Assembly (NCBI GenBank): GCA_024639005.1
Contig: JAHEJD010000154.1
Coordinates: forward strand, 1 to 64,000
Reading direction: 5' to 3'
DNA from: Chromatiaceae bacterium
Lineage (GTDB): Bacteria > Pseudomonadota > Gammaproteobacteria > Chromatiales > Chromatiaceae
Length of the DNA stretch: 64,000 bases
Positions within the stretch are counted from its first letter, which is position 1. Each line of letters begins with the position of its first letter. Positions 1 to 10,539 of this stretch are shown here, piece after piece. The notes beneath the pieces were generated by a model that saw only the letters and a program-made list of their open reading frames with translations, made no database searches and was not told the origin of the DNA. Made by a program: the position numbers and the translations under genes.

Positions 1-131
1 GGCAGCACGATCAGCTCGGCGCCCTGCTTCACTGCTGCCTCTGTCTGGCGCTCGGCCTCGAGCAGATTCGCACTCACATTGCTGCCGGAGGCCAGCTGGA
101 TCGCGGCGACTTTTCTCTTCGAGTGGTTCAT
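1..131 (-). CDS. Carbon-nitrogen hydrolase (nitrilase) family protein, N-terminal fragment cut by the window edge
   Basis: Reverse-strand translation from ATG at 131: MNHSKRKVAAIQLASGSNVSANLLEAERQTEAAVKQGAELIVLP, typical nitrilase-family N-terminus; adjacent to yhdP/rng as in many gammaproteobacteria. Confidence 0.8.
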   Translation of the reverse strand, partial: MNHSKRKVAAIQLASGSNVSANLLEAERQTEAAVKQGAELIVL

Positions 132-361
132 GGCTGCTCGCGTCGATCCTCTGTCCGAATTTTACTGCCTGCGGCGTGATGGGCAAAGGAATATCGAGAC
201 AAGAAAAGGGCTGATTGTCGGTGGTATTTACCGTGCCCCAACACGCCCTGATTCCCGAAACCTTCGTGCCAAATCCTCGCTGCTTGAGCAATCAGCCCGG
301 CCAAGGTTACCTGGTTTAGGACTTTATGGGCGTTCAAGCCGACCTGTGCCCGCCTGGACGG

Positions 362-3300
362 CTATTCCTGCTCACTTGTGTCCGGTGCAGGCGATGCGGC
401 TGGCGGCTCGGGCGATCCCTTGTCCGCCGATGTCGGCGTTTCCTCTGTGCTGGTCTCATCCGGTGATGCGGTGCCGCCGCCGAACCGCCGCAGGAGCTTC
501 GACAGTGTGCCACCGGTATCCAGCTGCGTGGTCTCGGGGTTGGTCAGTGGACCGCTGACGCGATATTCGAATCGATAGATATCGTCGACCTGCTTGTCCA
601 TCAGCTTTTGCGCTAGCAGGACAGCCAGGCCCGCCACGGGCCCGCCGGCGAGGGTGGTTGCGATGGGCAGCGTGGCATCGAGTTTTGGTATCACCGTCAT
701 CTGGTGGTCGACCGTGCGCTCCACCAGATCGGCCGAGCCGACGACGTCGATGCGGCCGGATGGGCCGAGTATCCGCAGATTCTCCGTAGTGGCGTCCCCG
801 TCCTTCAACGCGAATTCGCCGGTGATCTTGTCGAAGCTGTAGCCTTTGCTGAAGAGATCGCGGAAATCGAGTCGCAAGCGGCGCAGGAGGGCATTTAGGT
901 TGAGCAGTCCGACAAGGCGCGTGGCGCCGGGATCCAGTTCCACAATCCGGCCGGCGCCGATATCGAGCTTCGCTTCGCCGTCCAACGTCTGACGATGGGC
1001 CTGGGCTGGGGTCCCCGGCCAGCGAAACAGGAAGCCGATGTCGCTCGCCGCCTGCTCGACCTGCCGCGAGTAACCCAGGTCTACCAGCAGATCACCCAGA
1101 TCCTTGGTGCTGACGCTGCCGCCCCAGGCGGTCTGGAAGCGCGCGCCGATGCGCGACCAATGACCGGCACTTTCGAGCGCGACCTGACCACCACGCAGAC
1201 TGAACTGAGTGATCCGCAGGCCCTCGGGCGCGCGCTGTGCATTGAGTTGAAGCCGCCCCATCTGCGCATCGTTAATTTGAAAGTCGGCGATGTCCAACAC
1301 AAGGCCGGCAAGGTCGGTGGGATCCGGACCGTCGCTGACATTGGGCACCGGCGTCAACTCCAGCGCTTCGCCGCCGACCGGAAAGCTGAGCTTGAGGCGT
1401 TCCAGTTCAATCTCGATCGGCTGCTCGCGCAACTCGCTCGGGGCAGTGAAACGCCCGGCCATGTTCGGCGCCTCAACGGTTCCCTGCCACTGGCGCTCGG
1501 TGCGCGTCGCGTTGACGTGGAGTTCAGTCATTTCCAATGTATCGACGACCAGGCGGTCGGTTCGAACATCGATGGTTACTGGTCTTGCGTCATCGGCGTT
1601 GTCCAAGGGCAGCGATTGCAGTGCCTCGCTCCATGCCGTTATGTCGATCTCCGGCAGCCGACCGTCGATATAAACACCTGGTTTGGAAGCCAGTTGGGCC
1701 GCTGTTCCGCCGAGCCGGACAGCGACTCTCTCGCCGTCGGCGCTGAACTTCGAGGATACCTGCCGGGCGTAATCAAGGCTGCCTGGTGCGGTGGTTCCGC
1801 CGAGCGGCATTCGGATCGACAGAGGTCGTTCTTGCGCTGCTGCCTTGCCTACCGGGGGTGGTAGGCGGATGTCGATACCCCGCAGGTCGCTATCGACCGC
1901 CAGCACAATGGGTGTCTCCGGGTCGGCCTCGCCGGACGGCAGATCGACGTCGAACTGAAACCGGGCCGCGCCGTCTGCGAAATTCAGCGGCAGCCCGGGC
2001 AGCTGACCCGCAATATCTGTCACGGCAACCTTGCCCACACTGCGTACCCTAGTGATCCCGTTGCCGACCCGCAGCACATCGATGTTGATCGGGGCGTTCA
2101 TGGTGCGGCCGCTGATGCCTGTGGCGCTCAGACCCTGGAGGTCGAAGCCGATCCGTCCCTTCAGATCGCTGACGGTGAAGTCCCAATCCGGCAGCGTGAG
2201 TCTGGCGCCACTGAGGTCGAGCTTGCCATTCAGCGCGCGATGGCCGTTTTTCCGGAGCGGCAGGGCAAAATCCAGCGTCAGCACGCTGCCGCCTTTGGCG
2301 CGCATGACCGCAGCGATTTTTCCGAAGCGATCGCGCAGTGCCTCTTCGTTAAGTACGCGAATCTTGTCCTGAAGTGGCCCGACGATGCGGCCGCGAACCC
2401 GCAGCGGGCCGGCTGGCTTCAGGCTGGCGAGGTGCGCGGTCGTCTTTGTGACGTCGCTGTCATAGATCTTCGCCGATTTGGCCTCGACATCGAGCTGGTT
2501 GCCGTGAAACTTGACGCGTGCGCTCAGCTGCTCGAGCGGCGGCCAGCCCGGCGCATAATCAAGAACTAGATCCTCAGTTTCGAAGTGCGCCTGGAATACG
2601 CCATCTTTGTGTTGCTCGAAGGGAAAGCCGTCGAGCGATCCATACAGCAACGCGCTGCCTTGGGTGATACGTCCGGCGGGAAATGCGCGGTCGAGCCAGT
2701 CGACGACCTTGTTGCGTGATTCGGTGACCGGCAGATAAGACCGGACGGATGCAGCGTCACCGTCGGCAATATCGGTCTGCATGTCGACGAATGTCGCTTC
2801 CCCCGCTTGATGTCGCAGGTGCAGACGGGTCTGTGTGCGGATGTGCGGCGTCACGGCAAGCAGGTTCTCACTGGCAAGTTGCCAGCCCGTGTCCCCCCGG
2901 GTCCAGTCCAGCCCCCCTTTAAGATCCTGTAGTACGATTGGGTTGCGCAGTTTGCTGAACTGCAGCCTGGCGTCGCGGCTGTCGAGCTGCATCACAATAT
3001 GGTCCTGCTGGCCGTGCAGCTGGCCACTGAAATGCGCAGTCTCCGGGAACTGGCCCCAGGCCTTTGTGCCGATATCGACGAATTCCGCGCGGCCGCGCCA
3101 GGCGAAGTCTTCGTTCGAGAGCTCGACGAATAGCGCCAGATCGCGGACTGCCCCGCGTGGTTGGAGTTGCTCGAGGGGTTCCTGCAGTCCTTTCCAGGGC
3201 ATTCGGACCTGGAGGATTGCGATGATGTCCTCGATGCGCAGATAATCCGCGGCCGCCTTGAGACGCCGTCCGCCGTCGGCCTGCCGAGTCAACGCCAACG

Positions 3301-4237
3301 CGAGATTGGCGGCTGGCCAGCGCCACCCATCGCGCACCAGGACCAGGTCTTTCACACCGACGCGCAGACCGTCGCTGGCCTGCTCGATGGAGAATCCTGC
3401 GCTGGCCTGTTCGATCAGCAGCCGGCGCGAGTCATCCGCCCTCGGCTGCAGAGCCAGGTCGCGCATGCGCCATTGACCATGGGCGCTGACCAGCGCCGCA
3501 TCTTTCCAGCGGCTCCAGGCCTCCAGGTCGAGCTCGAGGGTGTTCAGGCCGTAACTGGGCGGCAGGTATGGCGCGAAAAGCCTCGCCACATCAAGGCCGT
3601 CGACCTTCAGGTAGGTGTCGCCATGCCATGTGGTGGTGTCCAGAAACCCGTCGATCTGCGCCGCCGCGACGGCGTTGCCCGCCTCGGTCGCCAGGCTGGC
3701 GCGCAGGTTGAGCGCGTTGCCGTCACGTTCGATGACGAGGGTGATGTCCTGTATCGTCAGCGGCGGATTGCCGGCTTTGCGATCGATCCACCGCACACGC
3801 GTGTTTACCAAATGCAGCTGCTGCGGCAGCGCGAACTCACCCTGCCCGCCCTGAAGCGCTCCATAGCCATCCAGATGGAGCTGACCGCTTGGTTCGTGCA
3901 CTACCGTCAATAGGATACCGTCCAGGGTAATGCGCAAGGGCTCCAGCAGGTCGCCCAGCAGGAGTGCTCCCAGCGACAGCTGGACTGTTATCCTATCGGC
4001 GGTCAGTCGGCGCTCTGCTTCGCCGATGCGCACGCCATCGAACTCGATCAGCGGGGACAATCCATACCAACGTGCCTGCACACGGTCGATCGCGACCGGG
4101 ACGCCCAGGGAGCGGCTCAGCAGTGCGGCGACGTCCTCGCGATGCTCGGCGAGCAGTGGCGTGACGGCGCGTGTCGTGAGGGCTAGCAGCCCCCAGACGA
4201 TGATCAGTGTCGCCAGCAGGATTTTCAGCGTGCGCAA
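362..4237 (-). CDS. yhdP: YhdP family (AsmA-like/DUF3971) large envelope protein
   Basis: 1291 aa ORF with N-terminal TM and AsmA-like repetitive beta architecture; location upstream of rng/maf matches conserved order. Confidence 0.88.
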   Translation of the reverse strand: MRTLKILLATLIIVWGLLALTTRAVTPLLAEHREDVAALLSRSLGVPVAIDRVQARWYGLSPLIEFDGVRIGEAERRLTADRITVQLSLGALLLGDLLEPLRITLDGILLTVVHEPSGQLHLDGYGALQGGQGEFALPQQLHLVNTRVRWIDRKAGNPPLTIQDITLVIERDGNALNLRASLATEAGNAVAAAQIDGFLDTTTWHGDTYLKVDGLDVARLFAPYLPPSYGLNTLELDLEAWSRWKDAALVSAHGQWRMRDLALQPRADDSRRLLIEQASAGFSIEQASDGLRVGVKDLVLVRDGWRWPAANLALALTRQADGGRRLKAAADYLRIEDIIAILQVRMPWKGLQEPLEQLQPRGAVRDLALFVELSNEDFAWRGRAEFVDIGTKAWGQFPETAHFSGQLHGQQDHIVMQLDSRDARLQFSKLRNPIVLQDLKGGLDWTRGDTGWQLASENLLAVTPHIRTQTRLHLRHQAGEATFVDMQTDIADGDAASVRSYLPVTESRNKVVDWLDRAFPAGRITQGSALLYGSLDGFPFEQHKDGVFQAHFETEDLVLDYAPGWPPLEQLSARVKFHGNQLDVEAKSAKIYDSDVTKTTAHLASLKPAGPLRVRGRIVGPLQDKIRVLNEEALRDRFGKIAAVMRAKGGSVLTLDFALPLRKNGHRALNGKLDLSGARLTLPDWDFTVSDLKGRIGFDLQGLSATGISGRTMNAPINIDVLRVGNGITRVRSVGKVAVTDIAGQLPGLPLNFADGAARFQFDVDLPSGEADPETPIVLAVDSDLRGIDIRLPPPVGKAAAQERPLSIRMPLGGTTAPGSLDYARQVSSKFSADGERVAVRLGGTAAQLASKPGVYIDGRLPEIDITAWSEALQSLPLDNADDARPVTIDVRTDRLVVDTLEMTELHVNATRTERQWQGTVEAPNMAGRFTAPSELREQPIEIELERLKLSFPVGGEALELTPVPNVSDGPDPTDLAGLVLDIADFQINDAQMGRLQLNAQRAPEGLRITQFSLRGGQVALESAGHWSRIGARFQTAWGGSVSTKDLGDLLVDLGYSRQVEQAASDIGFLFRWPGTPAQAHRQTLDGEAKLDIGAGRIVELDPGATRLVGLLNLNALLRRLRLDFRDLFSKGYSFDKITGEFALKDGDATTENLRILGPSGRIDVVGSADLVERTVDHQMTVIPKLDATLPIATTLAGGPVAGLAVLLAQKLMDKQVDDIYRFEYRVSGPLTNPETTQLDTGGTLSKLLRRFGGGTASPDETSTEETPTSADKGSPEPPAASPAPDTSEQE

Positions 4238-4285
4238 TCCCTAGTCCTGGTGTGATCGCAGCGTCACGGCCCGCGCGGGCGATCG

Positions 4286-5737
4286 TCAGATCAATACCAC
4301 GTCGTACTGTTCCTGGTTATACAGCGTCTCGGCCTGCAGCTTAATCGGACGGCCGATGAACTGCTCGAGTTCGGCCAGGTTCTGCGACTCCTCATCGAGC
4401 AGGCGATCCACCACCTCCTGGGAGGCCAGGACCAATAGTTGCTCGACGTCAAACTGGCGCCACTCGCGCAGGATGTCACGGAAGATGTCGAAGCAGGTGG
4501 TCTCGGGTGTCTTCAGCGTGCCGCGACCACCACAGGTGGGACAACTCTCGCACAGCACATGTTCCAATGACTCACGGGTGCGCTTGCGTGTCATTTCGAC
4601 CAGGCCCAGCGATGACACCTCTGAGATGTGCGTCTTGGCGTGGTCGCGGGCCAAGCAGCGCTCCAGCGCCCGCATCACCTGGCGCTTGTGTTCCTCGTCG
4701 GTCATGTCGATGAAGTCGATGATGATGATACCACCCAGGTTGCGCAATCGCAGTTGGCGGCAGATCGCCTGCGCTGCCTCGAGATTGGTCTTGAAAATCG
4801 TCTCTTCGAGATTGCGGTGGCCGACAAAGGCGCCGGTATTGACGTCGATGGTCGTCATTGCCTCTGTCTGATCGATCACCAGATGTCCGCCGGATTTGAG
4901 ATCGACCTTGCGCTCGAGCGCCTTTTGAATCTCGTCCTCGACACCGTACAGGTCGAACAGCGGCCGTTCGCCCGGGTAGTACTCGATAGACGAGCGCTGA
5001 TCCGGGATGTATTTCGTGGCGAATTGTTGGGCCCTCTCCCAGGTAGAGCGCGAATCGATGCGCACTTTTTCGACCTCGGGATTGATAAGGTCCCGCAGCG
5101 CGCGCAGGGCCAACTGCAGGTCCTCGTGTATCAGCGCCTTGCTCGGTGTAGCGGCCGCTCGCTCTTTGATCGAATTCCACAGGCGTACCAGAAAACGCAT
5201 ATCGGTCTGCAGCGCCTCTTCCGAGACGCCCTCGGCCGCAGTACGGGCGATAAAGCCCGCATTGATACCGCTGACCTCGGCGTAGGCAGTAAGGACCTCG
5301 CGCAATCGTGCGCGTTCTGTCTCATCCTCGATTTTTTGCGATACGCCAACATTGCCGACGTTGGGCATGAAGACCATATACCGTGAGGGTATAGAAATGT
5401 TGGTCGTTAGACGCGCGCCCTTGGTGCCCAGTGGGTCCTTGACCACCTGTACGATGACGTCGCCACCCTCTTGCACCAGGTCGGTGATCTGGTCCGACTT
5501 TTCGCACTCTTCGATGCAGATATCCGAGGCATGCAGAAAGGCCGCGCGCTCCAGGCCGGCATCGACAAAGGCTGCCTGCATCCCGGGCAGTACGCGGCAG
5601 ACCTTACCCTTGTAGATATTGCCGACCAGGCCCCGTTTGGCCGTGCGCTCGATGATGATCTCCTGCAGGACGCCATTCTCTATCACCGCGACCCGGGTCT
5701 CCGGCGGGGTAACGTTTATCAGTATTTCTTCACTCAT
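4286..5737 (-). CDS. rng: Ribonuclease G
   Basis: MSEEILINVTPPETRVAVIENGVLQEIIIER...GNIYKGKVCRVLPGMQAAFVDAG S1-like start, CESCPTCGGRG zinc-link motif. Confidence 0.95.
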   Translation of the reverse strand: MSEEILINVTPPETRVAVIENGVLQEIIIERTAKRGLVGNIYKGKVCRVLPGMQAAFVDAGLERAAFLHASDICIEECEKSDQITDLVQEGGDVIVQVVKDPLGTKGARLTTNISIPSRYMVFMPNVGNVGVSQKIEDETERARLREVLTAYAEVSGINAGFIARTAAEGVSEEALQTDMRFLVRLWNSIKERAAATPSKALIHEDLQLALRALRDLINPEVEKVRIDSRSTWERAQQFATKYIPDQRSSIEYYPGERPLFDLYGVEDEIQKALERKVDLKSGGHLVIDQTEAMTTIDVNTGAFVGHRNLEETIFKTNLEAAQAICRQLRLRNLGGIIIIDFIDMTDEEHKRQVMRALERCLARDHAKTHISEVSSLGLVEMTRKRTRESLEHVLCESCPTCGGRGTLKTPETTCFDIFRDILREWRQFDVEQLLVLASQEVVDRLLDEESQNLAELEQFIGRPIKLQAETLYNQEQYDVVLI

Positions 5738-5763
5738 GGGTGGATACTACACCTGTGGTGTTG

Positions 5764-6333
5764 TCACGACGGCCAACGACCCTGTACCCCGATGGCCGCG
5801 AGTATCTGCATGGTCTCGAACAGCGGCAACCCCATGATCCCGGAATAGCTGCCCTCAATGCGCTCAACAAAGACCGCGGCCAATCCCTGAATGGCGTAGC
5901 CGCCGGCCTTGTCGGCGGGCTCGCCGGTGGCCCAATAGGCAGCGGCTTCCTGCCTGCTGATGTCGCGCAGGGTCACGCGACTGAGATTCAGGCGGTAATG
6001 GGTCTGTTCGGTGACTACGGCGACGCCGGTCAATACCTCATGGGTGCGCCCGGACAGACGCAGCAGCATGTCGATGCCCTGTTCGCGATCGCGTGGCTTG
6101 CCGAGGACCGTGTGATCGATCACCACCGCGGTGTCGGATCCAAGCACAGGGCAGTCGGGGAAATCCGCATGCACTCTCTTGGCCTTGGCGATGGCCACGC
6201 GTTCGACATAGTCCGCGGCCCGCTCATCGGGATGAACGCTTTCGTCCATCGCTGTTGGAACAACGCGAAACTCAACGCCGATCTGGGTCAGGAGTTCCGC
6301 CCGACGCGGCGATTGGGAGGCGAGAATGATCAT
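5764..6333 (-). CDS. maf: Maf-like nucleotide pyrophosphatase
   Basis: MIILASQSPRRAELLTQIGVEFRVV; start trimmed from the ORF-track start at 6408 because the extra N-terminus is read out of the intergenic repeat. Confidence 0.93.
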   Translation of the reverse strand: MIILASQSPRRAELLTQIGVEFRVVPTAMDESVHPDERAADYVERVAIAKAKRVHADFPDCPVLGSDTAVVIDHTVLGKPRDREQGIDMLLRLSGRTHEVLTGVAVVTEQTHYRLNLSRVTLRDISRQEAAAYWATGEPADKAGGYAIQGLAAVFVERIEGSYSGIMGLPLFETMQILAAIGVQGRWPS

Positions 6334-6363
6334 CGGGTCTGTTGCATGTTGTTTTTCGGGCGT

Positions 6364-6545
6364 TAGCCTGCAGATCTCACCGATTTCCTGCTGCGGGCGT
6401 CGATACACTCGCCCTAACGGGGCGTACTCGCCACAGCCGCTTCGACGTAGTGTCAGCTACGCCTTCACCGTCTTCCACTGCGTGCGCCCCGCCATGGCGG
6501 CGTCTCGACACCCTCGCGACGAAAAAGGGTGAGACCTGCAGGCTA
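6364..6545 (+). repeat. MITE-like element, copy 1 (about 182 bp) with terminal inverted repeats
   Basis: Left end tagcctgcagatctcaccg (6364-6382); right end gggtgagacctgcaggcta (6527-6545), 17/19 inverted match; interior closely matches the reverse complement of 21760-21942. Confidence 0.85.
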
Positions 6546-6576
6546 GACGCAGCGATGCCGGCAGCACACCTTCTGT

Positions 6577-7047
6577 TCAGGCGCGGTGATACGGATGCCG
6601 GCGCAGGATGCTCCAGGCCCGATATAGCTGTTCGGCTACGATCACGCGCACCAAAGGGTGCGGCAGGGTCAGCGGGGAAAGCGACCAGCACTGCACCGCC
6701 TTGGCCCGAGCGGCGTCGCCCAAGCCATCCGGTCCGCCGATCAGCAGTGCCAGATCCTGCCCCGCATTCATCCAGTCCTGCAGTTGGTTCGCCAGCCGCT
6801 CGGTCGACCAGGCGCGACCATCGACCTCCAGGGCTACCACGATGGCGGCCTTGGGGATTGCGGCCAGCATGCGCTGCGCCTCGTCGTTTAAGGTGCGGGC
6901 GAGATCTGCGTTCTTGCCGCGTCTGCCGGCCGAAATCTCGGTCAGGCACAATGCGCACTCGGCAGGCAGGCGCTTTGCGTACTCTTCGTAGCCCTTTTGC
7001 ACCCAGTCCGGCATTTTGCCGCCGACGGCGATGAGATGAATGTTCAT
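6577..7047 (-). CDS. rlmH: 23S rRNA (pseudouridine(1915)-N(3))-methyltransferase RlmH
   Basis: MNIHLIAVGGKMPDWVQKGYEEYAKRLP ... LLIGGPDGLG; SPOUT/RlmH signature. Confidence 0.95.
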   Translation of the reverse strand: MNIHLIAVGGKMPDWVQKGYEEYAKRLPAECALCLTEISAGRRGKNADLARTLNDEAQRMLAAIPKAAIVVALEVDGRAWSTERLANQLQDWMNAGQDLALLIGGPDGLGDAARAKAVQCWSLSPLTLPHPLVRVIVAEQLYRAWSILRRHPYHRA

Positions 7048-7155
7048 CCTGGGCGCGATGCGGGGGAGGTCAAGGCACCAGGTGCGGCTGCCGAGGTGCC
7101 GGGGATGTTGCCGTGGTTGTCGACCAGCGGGTGCATCAGCGGCGCAAAAGGCGGT

Positions 7156-7521
7156 TCAGCTGGCGCCGCGTTCCTTGCTGAGCTTCTCTGCCGCCGTCGG
7201 GTCGACGCTCCATAGCCGTTCGAGCTGATAGAAGTCCCGCACCTTGCGTTGCATCACATGCACCACGACGCCGTTGAGATCGATGAGCGCCCATTCCCCC
7301 TCGGCCAGCCCCTCGATGCCGATCGGCGGCTGGCCCGCCTGTTTGGCCTGGAAGGCGACGGATTCGGCGGCGGATTTGACATGGCGATCAGATGTACCCG
7401 AGGCGATCACAAAGAAGTCGGTGATGCTGGTCTTGCCGCGGACATCGAGGGAAACAACGTCGAAGGCCTTCATATCTTCAAGGGTCTGGATAACGAGATC
7501 TCGGAGTTCTTCTACCTGCAT
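7156..7521 (-). CDS. rsfS: Ribosome silencing factor RsfS
   Basis: MQVEELRDLVIQTLEDMKAFDVVSLDVRGKTSITDFFVIASGTSDRHVKS. Confidence 0.93.
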   Translation of the reverse strand: MQVEELRDLVIQTLEDMKAFDVVSLDVRGKTSITDFFVIASGTSDRHVKSAAESVAFQAKQAGQPPIGIEGLAEGEWALIDLNGVVVHVMQRKVRDFYQLERLWSVDPTAAEKLSKERGAS

Positions 7522-7552
7522 GCCTGGGCCCGAAAGAATCTGATACCAGTGA

Positions 7553-8251
7553 TCATAAACCATCTGCAGGGGTTTTAACGCAATACAGCCCGTGTCGGAC
7601 GATGAGGTCGAGCACGGCCGGCGGTGTCAGGAAGTCTGCGCTACGCCCGCTGGCGATACGTTGGCGGATGTCACTCGATGCAATCTCCAGCTGGGTGACC
7701 GTGCAGAAAACGATCTGCCCTGAGCGGGCCGGCATAAGCTCTTTCACCCAGTGTTTCGTCAGTAGTTCAGCGAGCGCGGGGTCGCTTGACGATGCCTGGT
7801 TGGGACGCCTCAGGACCGCGATATTGGCCAGTCCCAGGATGCCAAGCGGATCGTGCCAGCTCGCAAAGTCGTTGAAGGCGTCGTCGCCGAGCAGCAGACA
7901 TAACCGCGCCTCGGGAAAGTCTTCGTACAGCGAACGCAGGGTGTCGATGGTGTACGACGGTCCCTTGCGCCGCAGTTCGCGGTCATCGGCGATCAAGTCT
8001 TGCCGCCGGTCGAGCGCAGCCTGCAGCATCTGCAGGCGCACATCGGCCGGGGCGTCGGGCTGTTTCCGGTGTACCGCCTGAGCCAGAGGGACAAAGCGCA
8101 CCTGCTGCAATCGCAGCGTCTCCAACGCATCCAGCGCGATACGCAGATGGCCGTGGTGGATCGGATCGAAGGTTCCGCCGAAGACGCCGATGGAGCACGC
8201 CTGTGCGGCCCCGGGATCCCCGTTTCGGTTACTGCCGGATATGCCCATCAC
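7553..8251 (-). CDS. nadD: Nicotinate-nucleotide adenylyltransferase
   Basis: [19 protein letters not shown] nucleotidyltransferase motif; between proA and rsfS. Confidence 0.94.
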   Translation of the reverse strand: MMGISGSNRNGDPGAAQACSIGVFGGTFDPIHHGHLRIALDALETLRLQQVRFVPLAQAVHRKQPDAPADVRLQMLQAALDRRQDLIADDRELRRKGPSYTIDTLRSLYEDFPEARLCLLLGDDAFNDFASWHDPLGILGLANIAVLRRPNQASSSDPALAELLTKHWVKELMPARSGQIVFCTVTQLEIASSDIRQRIASGRSADFLTPPAVLDLIVRHGLYCVKTPADGL

Positions 8252-9515
8252 CGAGCACGATGAATTTCACCGAGGTAAGTCCTTCGAGACCCACCGGCCC
8301 GCGTGCATGGAACTTGTCGGTAGAGATACCGATCTCGGCACCGAGGCCGTATTCGAAGCCATCTGCGAATCGCGTCGAGGCATTGACCATCACGGAACTC
8401 GAATCCACCTCGCGCAGGAAGCGACGCGCCTTGGTGATATTTTCGGTCACGATGCTGTCGGTGTGCATAGAACCGTGCTCGGTGATGTGTCCAATCGCCT
8501 GGTCGAGGTCGTCGACGACCCGGATCGACAGGATCGGTGCCAGATACTCGGTATCCCAGTCGTCGGGTGTTGCCATTGGGCAGTCGCTAAGGATGGCGCG
8601 GGTCCTGTCACAGCCACGCAGTTCGACGCCTTTCTCACGGTAGGCGGCGGCGAGACCGGGCAGGAAGTCGGCGGCGACGGTGTCGTGTACCAATAGGGTC
8701 TCCATGGTGTTGCAGGTGCCATAACGCTGGGTCTTGGCGTTCAGCGCGATATCGAAGGCCTTGTGGGGATCGGCCTCATCGTCGACATACACATGGCAGA
8801 TGCCGTCGAGGTGCTTGATCACCGGGACGCGCGCATCTCTACTGATGCGCTCGATCAGGCCCTTGCCGCCACGCGGGATAATGACGTCGATGAACTCCGG
8901 CATGCTGATCATGCTGCCGACTGCCGCGCGGTCTGTGGTGGCCACCACCTGGACCGCGTCGCCCGGTAGCCCGGCGGCTGCGAGGCCGTGTTGGATGGCC
9001 GCCGCGATTGCCTGGTTGGAGTAGAACGCCTCGGAGCCGCCCCGCAACAGGGTTGCATTGCCGGATTTGAGGCACAGGGCCGCGGCGTCTGCGGTTACGT
9101 TAGGGCGCGACTCATAAATGATGCCGACCACGCCCAGCGGCACGCGCATCCGCCCGACCTGTATGCCGCTGGGACGAAACTGCAGATCAAAGACTTCGCC
9201 GATTGGATCCGTCAGGGTGGCAATCTGGCGCAGACCCGCGATCATGCCGTCGATGCGCGCATCGGTCAGTTCGAGTCGGTCGATCAGTGCGGTGTCCAGC
9301 CCCTTGCCGACGCCGGCCTCGAGGTCCCTGCAATTCTCGGCGATTAGCTCGGCGCGTACCCTATCGAGCGCATCTGCGATTGCGTGCAGGGCGGCGTTCT
9401 TGGCCGCGGTATCGGCGGCCGCCAGCGACCGCGACGCCTGCCGTGCCCGGTGACCGAGGTCACGCATGTAGGCGGAGACATCCTCGATCGGCAGCGTATT
9501 GGCGGCTTGGCTCAT
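8229..9515 (-). CDS. proA: Glutamate-5-semialdehyde dehydrogenase
   Basis: Full-length ProA-like ORF ([44 protein letters not shown]). Confidence 0.95.
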   Translation of the reverse strand: MSQAANTLPIEDVSAYMRDLGHRARQASRSLAAADTAAKNAALHAIADALDRVRAELIAENCRDLEAGVGKGLDTALIDRLELTDARIDGMIAGLRQIATLTDPIGEVFDLQFRPSGIQVGRMRVPLGVVGIIYESRPNVTADAAALCLKSGNATLLRGGSEAFYSNQAIAAAIQHGLAAAGLPGDAVQVVATTDRAAVGSMISMPEFIDVIIPRGGKGLIERISRDARVPVIKHLDGICHVYVDDEADPHKAFDIALNAKTQRYGTCNTMETLLVHDTVAADFLPGLAAAYREKGVELRGCDRTRAILSDCPMATPDDWDTEYLAPILSIRVVDDLDQAIGHITEHGSMHTDSIVTENITKARRFLREVDSSSVMVNASTRFADGFEYGLGAEIGISTDKFHARGPVGLEGLTSVKFIVLGDGHIRQ

Positions 9516-9596
9516 GGCGATGTCTGTTCGGTAGGCAGGTGGGATTGGATTCTAGCGCAGGCCTTCGGTGCCGGGCGCGTCGGGCCGCGTATCCCG

Positions 9597-10382
9597 TCAG
9601 CTGTTCGGCAACGGAACGGGCTGCGGCTTGGTGATCTTCTCGTTCGATGGCGTCTCCCAGGAAAATTTGGGCAGGTTGCCGAAGGCCTCCTTGATACCGT
9701 TATTCCAGGCCTCGCGCACGCTGATCAAGTAGGTGTCGTCCGCGTCGAATCGACAGCGGCATCCGAGCACCAGGCTGTCTCGCTGGTAGGTGGCCAGCTC
9801 GAACGGTGGCCCCACCGTGATATTCGAGCGGGTCGTGGCGTCCAGTGAAACCAATGCCAGGCGTGCGCCCTGGTTGAGCGATAGCCCGGGATGGGCGATG
9901 CGATCTAGCGCCGGTTTACCGTACTTGCTCTCCCCTATCTGCAGGTACGGCGTCTCCGGCGATGACGTGATGTAGTTGCCTTGCGGGTAGATCATCATCA
10001 GCCCGTGGGGTTGACCGGCGATCTGGCCGCCGATCAGCAGCGTCGTCTCACCGCTCACGCCCGACTGCGCCAGCGCATCGCTGTGTTCTTTTTGCACCGC
10101 GAGGCTGACCGCGCCGACATATTCGGCCGCCTCGAACAGATACCGGACATTGGCAAGATTGGGCCCGCCGGCAGGATAATCGAGATCACGCTGAATGTGG
10201 TTGACGACCTCTTGGGTCGTCGCCAGATTGCCAGCCGACAGCAATACGAAAAAGCGATCGGGTGTTGGGGTGAATACGTGCATCTTGCTGTAGGTGGTCA
10301 CATAGTCGACCCCCGCATTGGTGCGAGAGTCTGAGGCGAACACGAGTCCATCTTCGAGACTGAGTCCCAGGCAATACGTCAT
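9597..10382 (-). CDS. Proteasome-type protease, Anbu (ancestral beta subunit) family
   Basis: MTYCLGLSLEDGLVFASDSRTNAGVDYVTTYSKMHVF: Thr directly after initiator Met (Ntn-hydrolase nucleophile) and 20S-beta-like start; adjacent to transglutaminase, CP-ATP-grasp and alpha-E genes. Confidence 0.88.
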   Translation of the reverse strand: MTYCLGLSLEDGLVFASDSRTNAGVDYVTTYSKMHVFTPTPDRFFVLLSAGNLATTQEVVNHIQRDLDYPAGGPNLANVRYLFEAAEYVGAVSLAVQKEHSDALAQSGVSGETTLLIGGQIAGQPHGLMMIYPQGNYITSSPETPYLQIGESKYGKPALDRIAHPGLSLNQGARLALVSLDATTRSNITVGPPFELATYQRDSLVLGCRCRFDADDTYLISVREAWNNGIKEAFGNLPKFSWETPSNEKITKPQPVPLPNS

Positions 10383-10539
10383 TCATAACACCTCGGTGGG
10401 CGAAATCACACGGGCTAGTATGGGACGAAAGCGATGCTGTTTGGAACCCCTTGTTTTCGACCTGCATCCCCAGCAGAATCAAGCCGGCATCATTTTTGCT
10501 CGGTGTTAGTATGGCGAACTTCTCTCGGAGGTATCCCGA

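Noticed and set aside
208-298. 10-bp inverted repeat gggctgattg/caatcagccc between yhdP and the nitrilase-family gene
   Set aside because: 71-nt spacer and no other structure or repeat copies; could be chance.
995-3913. Plus-strand ORFs of 289 and 250 aa
   Set aside because: Antisense to yhdP.
6326-7034. ORFs reading through the copy-1 repeat (68, 193 and 230 aa), with similar peptides in copy 2 (e.g. RRRHGGAHAVEDGEGVADTTSKRLWRVRPV versus RRRYGGVHGGEGGKGVVDTTSNCLQRVRPV)
   Set aside because: The protein similarity is explained by the nucleotide repeat; frames run into unrelated flanking DNA, so no conserved protein is inferred.
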